Source: JADFWK01 sp035527895 (GTDB lineage: Bacteria; Desulfobacterota; DSM-4660; Desulfatiglandales; B25-G16). Taken from it: a stretch of 64,000 nt of DNA. The stretch covers positions 1-64,000 of the forward strand of contig DATKZQ010000144.1 of NCBI GenBank assembly GCA_035527895.1. Reading direction: 5' to 3'. Below, piece after piece: positions 36,621-44,217 of this stretch; the first letter of the stretch is position 1, and every line of letters begins with the position of its first letter. Under the pieces are notes generated by a model. The model was not told the DNA's origin. It did not search any database and saw only the letters and a program-made list of their open reading frames with translations. Position numbers and translations under genes: made by a program.

Positions 36621-37394
36621 ATGGATATGAATAGGGTCGATACCCTCCTCAGATATATACTTTTAGTCGCTGGCCAGGAAGACCCAGGCAATAGAGAACT
36701 TGGCCCCATTCATTTAGTTAAATACGTCTATTTAGCTGACTTAGCCCACTCCCAATGGCATAAAGGTCCAACCTATACCAATGTTCCTTGGATATTCCAT
36801 CGTTTTGGTCCCTGGTCTACTGAAGTATATAAAAGAATTGAACCTGTTGTGCGGGAACTCGATGCCTCAGAAAGAAGGATAAGTAGTCCCAAGTATGAAG
36901 ATGACTTCTTTCGCTGGGAATTAGTAGATGATGAATTATTCGAGGAATTGGATAGGCAACTCCCTTTTGAGATTGCCCTTACCCTTAAAAAAGCTGTTCA
37001 TGAATTTGGGGATGATACATCAGCATTACTTCATTATGTCTATGCGACAGATCCGATGCTTAGAGCTGCACCCGGAGAACAGCTTTCTTTTGAGCCCTAT
37101 CCAGAAGATGAAGAGGATACTAGGGAGATCCGAGCCTCCACAAAAGATCAGAGATTAAGCAAAACAGCGAGAAGCCGTCTCAAGGAAAAAATGGAAGCGA
37201 TGCTGTCAAAGAAATTAGCCAAAAAAAAGAAGCCTTCTGTTTATACCGCGCCTAGATATGATCAAGTGTTCTTTGAGGGGCAAAAATGGCTAGATGAAAT
37301 AGCTGGTGAGCCGATAGAATCCCAAGAGGGCCAGCTATCATTTTCTAAAGAAATATGGAAATCGCCGTCTAGGACTGAATCTGATGTATCCTGA
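36621..37394 (+). CDS. Panacea/SocA-like antitoxin protein
   Basis: A 257-residue protein. The first ~150 residues resemble the Panacea/SocA-like antitoxin domain (DUF4065): LLRYILLVAGQED, ELGPIHLVKYVYLADLAH, and IFHRFGPWSTEVYKRI. The rest is charged and Lys-rich. Panacea domains neutralise unrelated toxins encoded next to them. The downstream gene overlaps by 11 bp and looks like a PemK/MazF-type toxin, so this probably is an antitoxin. It has no clear ribosome-binding site. Could also have a separate regulatory role. Confidence 0.65.
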   Translation: MDMNRVDTLLRYILLVAGQEDPGNRELGPIHLVKYVYLADLAHSQWHKGPTYTNVPWIFHRFGPWSTEVYKRIEPVVRELDASERRISSPKYEDDFFRWELVDDELFEELDRQLPFEIALTLKKAVHEFGDDTSALLHYVYATDPMLRAAPGEQLSFEPYPEDEEDTREIRASTKDQRLSKTARSRLKEKMEAMLSKKLAKKKKPSVYTAPRYDQVFFEGQKWLDEIAGEPIESQEGQLSFSKEIWKSPSRTESDVS

Positions 37395-38088
37395 TGATTC
37401 CATCCAAGCATACGTTAAGAAATGGTGGCTCATTGATGAATCTAAGGATATTAAAAGAGGTCGATTAATAAAGGCCTTTGTTCCTCATGTCGATCAAATT
37501 CCCATGACTCTCAACCCGATTGGAAGAACCGACCCAACTGATCACTCCAAAGCTAATTATACTTTAGAAGCCCTGAGAATTGATAAGCCATCCCGGACAT
37601 ATGTACTTCCGGTTGCTGCACTCCCAGACTTTGAAGGAGAAGTGAGAACAGTCTATCGTGCAAAAAGGCGCCCGGTCTTAATAATAAGCATTGGCGGTCC
37701 AGATATTCCTAAAGAATTGAGACATGGAAAACCAAGATGGCAGACTGCCCCAACTATATTAGTGGCACCCTATTATGGCGCTGATAAAGGGGGAAAACGG
37801 TCTGGCTTTAGAGAGGAATTTATTGATAGGATAAAAAGATGCGAATACCCTCATTACATTTGGGATATACTCCCCTTGCCTGGTGATGTTGGCGAGTCTA
37901 TTCTAAGGCTTGACCATATTCAGCCAATAGGGCGGCATTATGAAACCTATGAATGGACACAACACTGCTTAAGCGAGGAAGCAATGCTAATTCTCAATGA
38001 ATGGCTTCATTGGTTTCTAGAAGATGATCTGCCTGCCGATAGCACTCTTTTTGATTTCAGGGAGGAATTGATAAAACGCGATCTTTAG
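37384..38088 (+). CDS. PemK/MazF-like toxin, partner of Panacea protein
   Basis: A 234-residue protein whose centre resembles an SH3-barrel PemK/MazF fold: KRRPVLIISIGG, then TAPTILVAPYYGAD, and ESILRLDHIQPIGRH. Typical MazF/PemK toxins are ~110 residues; here N- and C-terminal extensions double the size. The family cleaves mRNA. An 11-bp overlap with the Panacea-like gene places both in one operon in antitoxin-first order. The assignment rests on short motif similarity and is tentative. Confidence 0.5.
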   Translation: MYPDDSIQAYVKKWWLIDESKDIKRGRLIKAFVPHVDQIPMTLNPIGRTDPTDHSKANYTLEALRIDKPSRTYVLPVAALPDFEGEVRTVYRAKRRPVLIISIGGPDIPKELRHGKPRWQTAPTILVAPYYGADKGGKRSGFREEFIDRIKRCEYPHYIWDILPLPGDVGESILRLDHIQPIGRHYETYEWTQHCLSEEAMLILNEWLHWFLEDDLPADSTLFDFREELIKRDL

Positions 38089-38194
38089 TTCACTGCAAAT
38101 CATAACAATTCTTGTGACCACCACACCCAAAGAACTCCAATCGAAACCTAGCAAAACCAAAAGTTCAAAAAGCCCCGAAATCTGCAATAGAAAA

Positions 38195-38224
38195 GGGGAA
38201 GCCTTTACTATTAAGGCCTTCCCC
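38195..38224. terminator. Hairpin terminator
   Basis: GGGGAAGCCTT pairs with AAGGCCTTCCCC over a short loop. It is preceded on the plus strand by AAAAG, so on the minus strand the hairpin is followed by CTTTTC. It lies 110 bp after the PemK-like gene and may serve either strand. The rest of 38089-38637 holds no gene I can support. Confidence 0.55.
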
Positions 38225-38637
38225 GTCTCCTGAAATCGGCTATGAAAGTGACTCGGAATCCTCCGGGTCTCGCGTCTATGTAGGTTGGGTGCCAACCTCC
38301 GGCACCAGAACAGGCCAGCGGCAACAAAAGGAAAGCTATCCTTGTTAAGAGGCATAAAATATCCTCAGGGGAGTTGTCCATTCGAGTTCGAGTCTGAATC
38401 TTGCGCGGAGTTGCATGTACGAAAAGCGTATAACAACATCTTGGCTACATCTATGATGTCAGATCGTGGCAAGATCACAGATTTAGTTTTTTGATAACAA
38501 GTATTGTTTCAATTGTAGTAAGTTGTTTTGGAACCAATGTTCCCCTCTTATTGACGGGGCTGATGTTGATGCTGCGGGTGTGATTAAAGGCCATGATGAG
38601 ATAGGGAGGGTTGTGACTGGGAAGGTAGATTTTTAGC

Positions 38638-38669
38638 AAAAAAATGGCGGGCCAAGATAATGACCCGCC
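38638..38669 (-). terminator. Intrinsic terminator of 38694-38996
   Basis: GGCGGG and CCCGCC form the stem on the minus strand, followed by TTTTTTT. It lies about 25 bp downstream of the small basic protein gene. Confidence 0.75.
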
Positions 38670-38693
38670 TTGCCATTTATTTAAAAGGAATGG

Positions 38694-38996
38694 CTACTTT
38701 TTCCGGACAGCTATTCGTCTTGTTCCGGAAATGTTTTTTACAGACCCGCTGAGGCCTTTATTCCTCATGGCCTTTGCCGCATCTTTCATTAGCGGTTGTG
38801 GAACTTGGAGGACTCGGTTGGGCCTGCCGCTAGCCTTCAGCCTGCTGGCAGCTTTATCCAGATTTTGGCGATTGCGCTCAACTTCTGTTGCCGTCTTGCT
38901 TGTAGCAGAATCAAGCCTTCTACCACCTTTAATTGGGACTTCAATTTTGCCTGGTGCATTGGCCTTGGCTCGCTTGTGGCTTATAGTTTCCGACAT
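38694..38996 (-). CDS. Small basic protein of unknown function
   Basis: A 100-residue protein rich in Lys/Arg/Ser/Ala: MSETISHKRAKANAPGKIEV.., a middle with TATEVERNRQNLDKAAS, and a C-terminal KNISGTRRIAVRKK. It has no recognised domain; the charge suggests nucleic-acid binding (inference). The ATG at 38996 is supported by GGAGGAGGTG nine bases upstream, better than an in-frame GTG upstream. It is divergent from the small-RNA candidate at 39113 and has its own terminator, so it looks like an independently expressed gene. Confidence 0.7.
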   Translation of the reverse strand: MSETISHKRAKANAPGKIEVPIKGGRRLDSATSKTATEVERNRQNLDKAASRLKASGRPNRVLQVPQPLMKDAAKAMRNKGLSGSVKNISGTRRIAVRKK

Positions 38997-39078
38997 ATTG
39001 GTTTTCACCTCCTCCCCACCGGCAGGATTTGAAAAAGCAGCCGACGGGAAGAGTAGTAATGTTCTTACAATTTTTTTC

Positions 39079-39108
39079 TTGACATGATACTCCCCATCAA
39101 GATATGTG
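39079..39108 (+). promoter_or_regulatory. Sigma70 promoter of small-RNA candidate
   Basis: Consensus TTGACA at 39079-39084, then TATGTG about 18 bp later. The start point would be near 39113-39115, 75 nt before a strong terminator. Confidence 0.5.
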
Positions 39109-39112
39109 AGAA

Positions 39113-39187
39113 CCTACACAATCAAACAAGAGCCCATCGGGCTTTTTCAACCGGAGCCCTGACCGCCTCAAACGGTCAGGGCTTTTA
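39113..39187 (+). ncRNA. Candidate small RNA, ~75 nt
   Basis: Between a TTGACA promoter and a strong intrinsic terminator lies a short non-coding segment. The first hairpin is AGCCCATCGGGCT (39131-39143) followed by TTTT; the second, AGCCCTGACCG with CGGTCAGGGCT (39155-39183), is followed by TTTT and is the terminator. No open frame of use. No known RNA family was recognised. Confidence 0.5.
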
Positions 39188-39562
39188 TATTGGCGAATTA
39201 TACCACCATATATTGGTGGAGTCAAATCATTATTTCCCACAAATTGTGTTAGAGGGCGTAAATTTACAAAATTGTGGCTTTTCAATAAGCTCCATAAATC
39301 TCCTATCATATCCAATGCTTTATAGAGGCGCATATCCCGGCAAGTGATCAAAGGTTTTGACAAGTCCGATTTTCGTGAGGTACTCTCAATATATCGCAAA
39401 TCGACGCTAAACAGAGATAAGGCAAGAGGTTTAAGTTTGAGTGCTTAGGATAGGCGTTTTCCAGTTTTTTAGCGTAATACTTCAATAGGTGGGAAATTTT
39501 CCATCTAATATTAATGATGACGAATCATTAAATTGTTAACTTCTTGCAAGGAGGGAACAATT
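39188..39562. other. Intergenic region with leader repeat
   Basis: Contains the 132-bp repeat copy at 39384-39515 (noted separately) directly before the HEAT-like gene. Otherwise nothing recognisable. Confidence 0.5.
39384..39515. repeat. 132-bp leader repeat, copy A
   Basis: Begins TCTCAATATATCGCAAATC and ends AATATTAATG; about 85% identical by eye to 41451-41583. Each copy sits just upstream of a gene (HEAT-like at 39563, STAND NTPase at 41612). Confidence 0.7.
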
Positions 39563-39763
39563 ATGACCAATCAAAAGGCAAAGGAGCTAGAGGAAATAGC
39601 CAGCAACACAAACCTCAAAGATTCAGTTCGAATTGAAGCATGTAAGCAGCTCGGAAATCTGGGCTCAGATGGAGCCGAATCTTTAGGCCGTATTGCGAAA
39701 AATACGAACCTTAAAGACGAAGTCCGCATGGCAGCCCTCAAAGGCCTCGGTAAAAAGGACTAA
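39563..39763 (+). CDS. Small HEAT-repeat-like protein
   Basis: A 66-residue protein made of two tandem helical repeats: LEEIASNTNLKDSVRIEACK and LGRIAKNTNLKDEVRMAALK, separated by LGNLGSDGAES. This is the HEAT/Armadillo-like pattern, normally a protein-binding scaffold. Strong ribosome-binding site (GGAGGG) and ATG at 39563. First gene of the cassette-like array, followed 50 bp later by an attC-like palindrome. Function unknown; could be an adapter. Confidence 0.7.
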   Translation: MTNQKAKELEEIASNTNLKDSVRIEACKQLGNLGSDGAESLGRIAKNTNLKDEVRMAALKGLGKKD

Positions 39764-39816
39764 TGCGAAGTCAATTTATAATAATGCAAAGTTCCTTATT
39801 TGTGGTCGCTTCTGTC

Positions 39817-39877
39817 ACATAACCCGCTGCTCCAGAGGACGGCAAACACCTCGCCGCCTTTGAGCAGCCCGTTAGCA
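39817..39877 (+). repeat. attC-like site 1
   Basis: Ends TAAC (39820-39823) and GTTA (39871-39874); inside them GCTGCTC (39826) pairs with GAGCAGC (39862) with unpaired CC spacers, and a further GGACGGC/GCCGCC arm follows. This is the layout of an integron attC recombination site. It lies between the HEAT-like and nuclease genes. Confidence 0.6.
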
Positions 39878-39897
39878 TCCCAGGAAATGAGGAAAAA

Positions 39898-40383
39898 ATG
39901 GTAACTTCAATAAGCGCTGATAGAATTGATGAATTGGTAACCAGCTCTATCAAACAGTTATGTTATAAAGATCGACATCTGCTGAAACATGACCTTAACG
40001 AGTGCTCAATTAACCATAGACTGGCGTGCCATCTTCAGAATCATTTTCCAGATTGGGATGTCGATTGCGAGTATAACAAAAATGCTGATAAAATTAAGGA
40101 GCTTGATCTTCCAAAAGACAAAGTTGATTGGAATGATACCGAGGCAAAGTCTGTTTTTCCAGATGTTATTGTCCACAAACGAGGCGGGGAAGGACCAAAT
40201 TTGCTCGTTATCGAAGTCAAGAAGAGTACTAATAAATTAGATCGAAAATATGATTATAACAAGCTTAAAGCGTATGGAGATACTTTAAAATATTCATGTG
40301 CTCTTTTCTTAGAAATTGGCACAAAAGGAAGATGGGGTACTTGGGATTTAGACTGGATAAAAAGAAATGATTTTGAAGTATGA
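39898..40383 (+). CDS. PD-(D/E)XK nuclease-like protein
   Basis: A 161-residue putative nuclease. A catalytic core of the PD-(D/E)XK superfamily is visible: FPDVIVHKRGG (Asp), then NLLVIEVKKS (Glu-x-Lys). N-terminal helical part and C-terminal helix complete the fold. It stands alone with no helicase or methylase. Start ATG has ATGAGGA upstream. The stop codon is immediately followed by an attC-like palindrome. It is one unit of the cassette-like array; a restriction or defence role is inference. Confidence 0.75.
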   Translation: MVTSISADRIDELVTSSIKQLCYKDRHLLKHDLNECSINHRLACHLQNHFPDWDVDCEYNKNADKIKELDLPKDKVDWNDTEAKSVFPDVIVHKRGGEGPNLLVIEVKKSTNKLDRKYDYNKLKAYGDTLKYSCALFLEIGTKGRWGTWDLDWIKRNDFEV

Positions 40384-40444
40384 TGCTAACAAGGCTAATT
40401 CAGCCGACGCAATAAAACCGCGCGGCTGAGCTCATCCGTCAGGC
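40384..40444 (+). repeat. attC-like site 2
   Basis: TGCTAAC directly follows the nuclease stop codon; TCAGCCG (40400) pairs with CGGCTGA (40423), with extended ACGC/GCGC pairing; the right end is GTCAGGC (40438). It has the R''-L''-L'-R' order of attC, though the right box deviates from GTTRRRY. Confidence 0.5.
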
Positions 40445-40457
40445 TGAAGAATACAAT

Positions 40458-41246
40458 ATGAAAACTGTGCATGTGCATCCATGGGGTGGAGTCTTAAAGG
40501 TCAAATATTCAAGTTCTGCCATTATCTTTCTTCAAGAACTTGAGATATTAGAATATTTAATTTTTTATTTACTTGTTTCAGACAGAGTATTCTATGCCCG
40601 TTATGAAAATTTCCGTGAGGAAAGCTTAGATTACATAAAATCCTTGGGACCAAAATTTAAAGAGACCTTTGATCAAATCGTTGTTAGCAAGGCAGACAGA
40701 TTGCTTTTTAGAAGCAAGACTTATGAAAACTTGCTTAGCCAAATGGCTTACAGCAGATCAGTCGATAATTTCATTTTATATCTAAAGAATATCCTGGCTG
40801 AAATAATTGAAGTTAAACCTCAATTGCTTAAATCAGGCGAGAAAGAAAGACTAGATTACATTCTCAACTTCGACGATATAGTTGAATTAAGAAGGGCTCT
40901 TGCAGATAAAAAAATTGAAAGCCTATTTTATAGTGGGTTCAAAGATATTTTTGAATTTTATGAATCAAGAATAGGCATAAAACTTAGTGACAAAACTGAC
41001 GATATAGAGAAATTTATTCTAATGACCAAAATTAGAAATCTAATTGTTCACAATGGAGGAAAGATTAATTCTGAGTTTAAAAAAGCCTTTCCCAAATACC
41101 CATTTGAGGTTGGTGAGTCGCTAAAACTTAGCTTCAAAGAAATTCTGGAGGATAATTATTTTATTCTTAGATCTGTTGATTCAATCGATAGTAAAATTAC
41201 AGGTAAGTTTGGGCTGAGTTTAGTTCCTGTAAAAAATAGCAATTGA
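40458..41246 (+). CDS. HEPN-domain putative RNase
   Basis: A 262-residue, AT-rich gene for a largely helical protein. Near the C-terminus, RNLIVH in MTKIRNLIVHNGGK fits the RX4-6H motif of HEPN ribonucleases, with the expected following Asn. The remainder lacks known motifs. HEPN proteins act as RNases in toxin-antitoxin, CRISPR and Abi systems, so a defence or toxin role is plausible (inference). The ribosome-binding site is weak. It is followed by a complex palindrome region (41265-41402) and is probably one cassette. Confidence 0.7.
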   Translation: MKTVHVHPWGGVLKVKYSSSAIIFLQELEILEYLIFYLLVSDRVFYARYENFREESLDYIKSLGPKFKETFDQIVVSKADRLLFRSKTYENLLSQMAYSRSVDNFILYLKNILAEIIEVKPQLLKSGEKERLDYILNFDDIVELRRALADKKIESLFYSGFKDIFEFYESRIGIKLSDKTDDIEKFILMTKIRNLIVHNGGKINSEFKKAFPKYPFEVGESLKLSFKEILEDNYFILRSVDSIDSKITGKFGLSLVPVKNSN

Positions 41247-41264
41247 CCCTTAATAAATATAGCC

Positions 41265-41402
41265 TAGCCATGCCCTTCAACTCCGACTGGCTTTTCGCTG
41301 CGCTCAAGCCACGGTCGGGGGGAGTTGGCCTGGCAGTCTAGCGGGTGAAGTCGGACAGGTATTTCGCTGCGCTCTATACCTAGCACTTACCCGGAGCGTC
41401 AT
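41265..41402 (+). repeat. attC-like site 3 (compound palindrome)
   Basis: Two palindromes in series. The first has CAACTCC (41278) with GGAGTTG (41321) around a TTTTCGCTGCGCTCAA-type loop. The second runs GTCTAGC, GGGTGAAGT, AGGTAT (41357) / ATACCT (41376), ACTTACCC (41385), GCGTCATG; its ends match those of site 4. The 21 bp after it, beginning ATGTATTCAT, are identical to those after site 4. Confidence 0.55.
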
Positions 41403-41450
41403 GTATTCATATATCTCCAACGTATTCAACGTTATTTTGAATGGAGATAG

Positions 41451-41583
41451 TCTCAATATATCGCAAATCAACGCTAAACTGAGATGAGACAAGAGGTTTA
41501 AGTTTGAGTGCTCAGGATCGGCCTTTTCCAGTTTTTTTGCATAATACTTCAATAGGTGGAAACCTTTCAATCCAATATTAATG
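41451..41583. repeat. 132-bp leader repeat, copy B
   Basis: Diverged copy of 39384-39515, immediately before the STAND NTPase gene. It may supply the promoter or leader of each cassette. Confidence 0.7.
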
Positions 41584-41611
41584 TTAGACGGCGTTTTTGA
41601 GGCAGGTGGTC

Positions 41612-44137
41612 ATGGAACTGTTGATTGCTCTTGTTGGCATCTTCCTCGCCATCGTTTTCTGGCTAGCCTCCCCGAAATCACTTCGACGGAGGCTCGGGGA
41701 GTACTTCAGCGGGCTGTTCAGGAGGCATCCAGCAGTAACGGCCGAGGCCTATATCGACGTGTTCGATGGGCGCGTGGAGATTCTCACCGACGAACTGCTG
41801 TCGCACCCTGCAGATGCTGCCCGCAAGAAAGAGTTTTACGAAATTGCGCCCCTCGACTGGGATATAATCGCCGCTCACGCGGATGTCGAGCGCGACCAGC
41901 AGGCTGATGTGATTGAGGAGCTCACCAAGCCCGTGGATTCTCTTCGCTTTGTTTGCATCCACGGAGAGTCAGGTTCCGGAAAATCGACCTTGGCGTGGCG
42001 TGTTGCGGCACAACTCCACAAGGTGCATCGCATGCTTGTCATCCGCGTGAAAGACAAGGAGGAACCGGAGGTATGGTATCGGATGACCGAGTTCTGCAGA
42101 AGGTTGCGTCGCCCTGTCTGCGTGCTCGCGGACGACCTTTTCCGGCACCCTGAAGTCTGCCAAGCGCTCCGAGAATTGAATCCTTGGTTGCCACTCGCCA
42201 TCTTGGCGACGTCTCAAACAAACGAGTACCCTCCTGGACGACTCAAGGGCCAGATAGTCTCCATACATTTGGGACCACCCAGTTTTGAGGAGAAGAAGCG
42301 TGTGCTCCATCGTTTGGATCAAGATCTCGAGGACCTGACTCCAGATCAGTTGACCCGATTGAGAGCGGCTAATGAGTTCCTCGTCTTAATGGCGGAGTTA
42401 ACTTTTGGGAAGGGATTCCAGGATGTCGTCCAAGACTCCTTGGACAATCTCTTGAGACGGTACGAGCAAATGTACCATGCATACGAATACCTCTGTTTTG
42501 CGTATAGCTACGGCGTTGCGACACCAGCATCTCTGCTTGAGCGTCTAGACGCAGAGGGGAGGTTCCACGATCTGCCCAACCGGGAAGGTGCGCAGGGGCT
42601 AGTTTTCTGCGACGAAAAGCGCCAAGAGCTGTTGCGCCCTGGCCATCAAAGACGTGCCGAGACGGCCCAGAGGCTTTTCGAAAGGCATCGGTCTTCCGCG
42701 ACTGTACTCCGCGAACTAATGAGCGTAGTTGAGGTTTCCAGTCCGTTAGAGAGGGGATTCTTCGCGCGTCTTCTTCGAACCTTGGCATCCAGGAAGTCTG
42801 AAGCCCTCGATAAAGCGTTACCTCACATCGAAGGAATGGTTGCGCAGTGCGTGCAGCATGCTGAAAGAATCAGCGAGCTGACCATCTGGCAAGCCTTCTA
42901 TTTCGCACTTGAGCGTTCTGATGAGGCTGATCGGTGTGTAGATTATGCACTGGCGCTGGAGCCGATCAGTTCAGACGACTGCAATCTGCTGCTTCGCTTA
43001 TACCGCAAGCGTGGTCGTGAACGTGAGGCGCTTCCTATCCTGGATCGCTGGACCCAGAGTCATCCTGAATTGGGTGGCAGTCGACCTGCCTACCTCGGAC
43101 TAGTTGAACGGTATAGCAGTGAAAGAGACCAAGCAAGAGTGATCCACGACACCAGCGCCTGGCTGGCCTCGCACCCCGATGACAACTATGTGCGAAGGGC
43201 CTACCTCGGTTTGGTGGAGCGGAAGGGCACGCCCGGGCAGACCGAGCGCGTCCTGAAAGAGACCCCAACTTGGCTACACGCTCATCCGAATGCCACTGAC
43301 GTCTGGACCCGCTTTATTTCCTATCTTATTGCCTCCGAGAGGTTCGATGATGCACGAGCACTAGCGGAGGAAATCATAAGCATTCACTCCAGGAACTCCA
43401 ATGTCGTTACTCACTACCTGCACCTAATGCAAAACCACCTCGAGGAGGAAAGAACTAGGGAGTTATATGGTTCCCTCATCAAGCTATTTCCCCGCGACAT
43501 TGTAATCAGAAGTGTGTGGGCTCGGTGGCTGACGACCGTTAACTCTGGGGAAGAGGCTGAGAAGGTGTTCAAGGCACTCATAGCGGAGCATCCGAAGTCC
43601 TTCGATCCACATTACGGCTACGGTAGACTGCTTCTGGATATGGAACGGTACGGTGAAGCAGCGGACCAGTTTAGACAAGTGCTCAAGATCCATCCTGGCC
43701 ACGCAATGGCGCACGATGGACTTGCTGCGGCATTGCAGGGACTGGGGCGGCGTGCCGAAGGATTACATGATGATTCCGAAGCAGCAAGACTCTTTACTGC
43801 GGCTGAGCGCGAGTTCAAGAGCGCGATCTATTGGGCAGGCGTCGCACAGGACAGGCAAGCAATATTCTTCACACATCTTGGCTGGTTCTACGTCGATAGG
43901 AAGCGTTGGAGTGATGCCCTTGCCGCATTCGATCAAGCAGCGAAGGAAGACCCGGAGTACTTCGGAAACTATTGGGGGAAGGGACGGGCGTTTGTGGGCC
44001 TTGGGCAATGGCGCGATGCCTTGCACGCACTTCAGACGACACTGGAGAAGGCACCAAATACTCTCGGACCTCCTGCGTCTGATGACATTTCCCAATTGAT
44101 TGAGCGATGCGAATTGGCACTTACGACCGATCCCTAG
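41612..44137 (+). CDS. Membrane-anchored STAND-like NTPase with TPR repeats
   Basis: An 841-residue protein. N-terminal transmembrane helix (MELLIALVGIFLAIVFWLA) precedes an NTPase domain with Walker A GESGSGKS (118-125), Walker B VCVLADDLF and a sensor-like ILATSQ. The C-terminal half (about 420-830) is a run of TPR-like repeats. The gene is GC-rich, unlike the AT-rich HEPN gene before it. Such STAND proteins sense phage or stress signals through repeats and activate an attached effector; here the effector could be the membrane anchor (inference). ATG at 41612 with GGCAGGTGG upstream is preferred to an earlier TTG. Followed 18 bp later by an attC-like site. Confidence 0.75.
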   Translation: MELLIALVGIFLAIVFWLASPKSLRRRLGEYFSGLFRRHPAVTAEAYIDVFDGRVEILTDELLSHPADAARKKEFYEIAPLDWDIIAAHADVERDQQADVIEELTKPVDSLRFVCIHGESGSGKSTLAWRVAAQLHKVHRMLVIRVKDKEEPEVWYRMTEFCRRLRRPVCVLADDLFRHPEVCQALRELNPWLPLAILATSQTNEYPPGRLKGQIVSIHLGPPSFEEKKRVLHRLDQDLEDLTPDQLTRLRAANEFLVLMAELTFGKGFQDVVQDSLDNLLRRYEQMYHAYEYLCFAYSYGVATPASLLERLDAEGRFHDLPNREGAQGLVFCDEKRQELLRPGHQRRAETAQRLFERHRSSATVLRELMSVVEVSSPLERGFFARLLRTLASRKSEALDKALPHIEGMVAQCVQHAERISELTIWQAFYFALERSDEADRCVDYALALEPISSDDCNLLLRLYRKRGREREALPILDRWTQSHPELGGSRPAYLGLVERYSSERDQARVIHDTSAWLASHPDDNYVRRAYLGLVERKGTPGQTERVLKETPTWLHAHPNATDVWTRFISYLIASERFDDARALAEEIISIHSRNSNVVTHYLHLMQNHLEEERTRELYGSLIKLFPRDIVIRSVWARWLTTVNSGEEAEKVFKALIAEHPKSFDPHYGYGRLLLDMERYGEAADQFRQVLKIHPGHAMAHDGLAAALQGLGRRAEGLHDDSEAARLFTAAEREFKSAIYWAGVAQDRQAIFFTHLGWFYVDRKRWSDALAAFDQAAKEDPEYFGNYWGKGRAFVGLGQWRDALHALQTTLEKAPNTLGPPASDDISQLIERCELALTTDP

Positions 44138-44155
44138 GAGAGTTGGATCGACGCC

Positions 44156-44217
44156 GTCTAACGAAGTTATGCAGCTGACCGCACTTCGCACCGCAGCTGA
44201 TGCCGGAGCTGTTATGT
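44156..44217 (+). repeat. attC-like site 4
   Basis: GTCTAAC (44156-44162, a perfect RYYYAAC box) to GTTATG (44211-44216), with CAGCTG arms around a CGCACTTCGCACC loop. The 21 bp that follow, beginning ATGTATTCAT, match those after site 3, so sites 3 and 4 would bound a cassette of about 2.8 kb. Confidence 0.6.
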
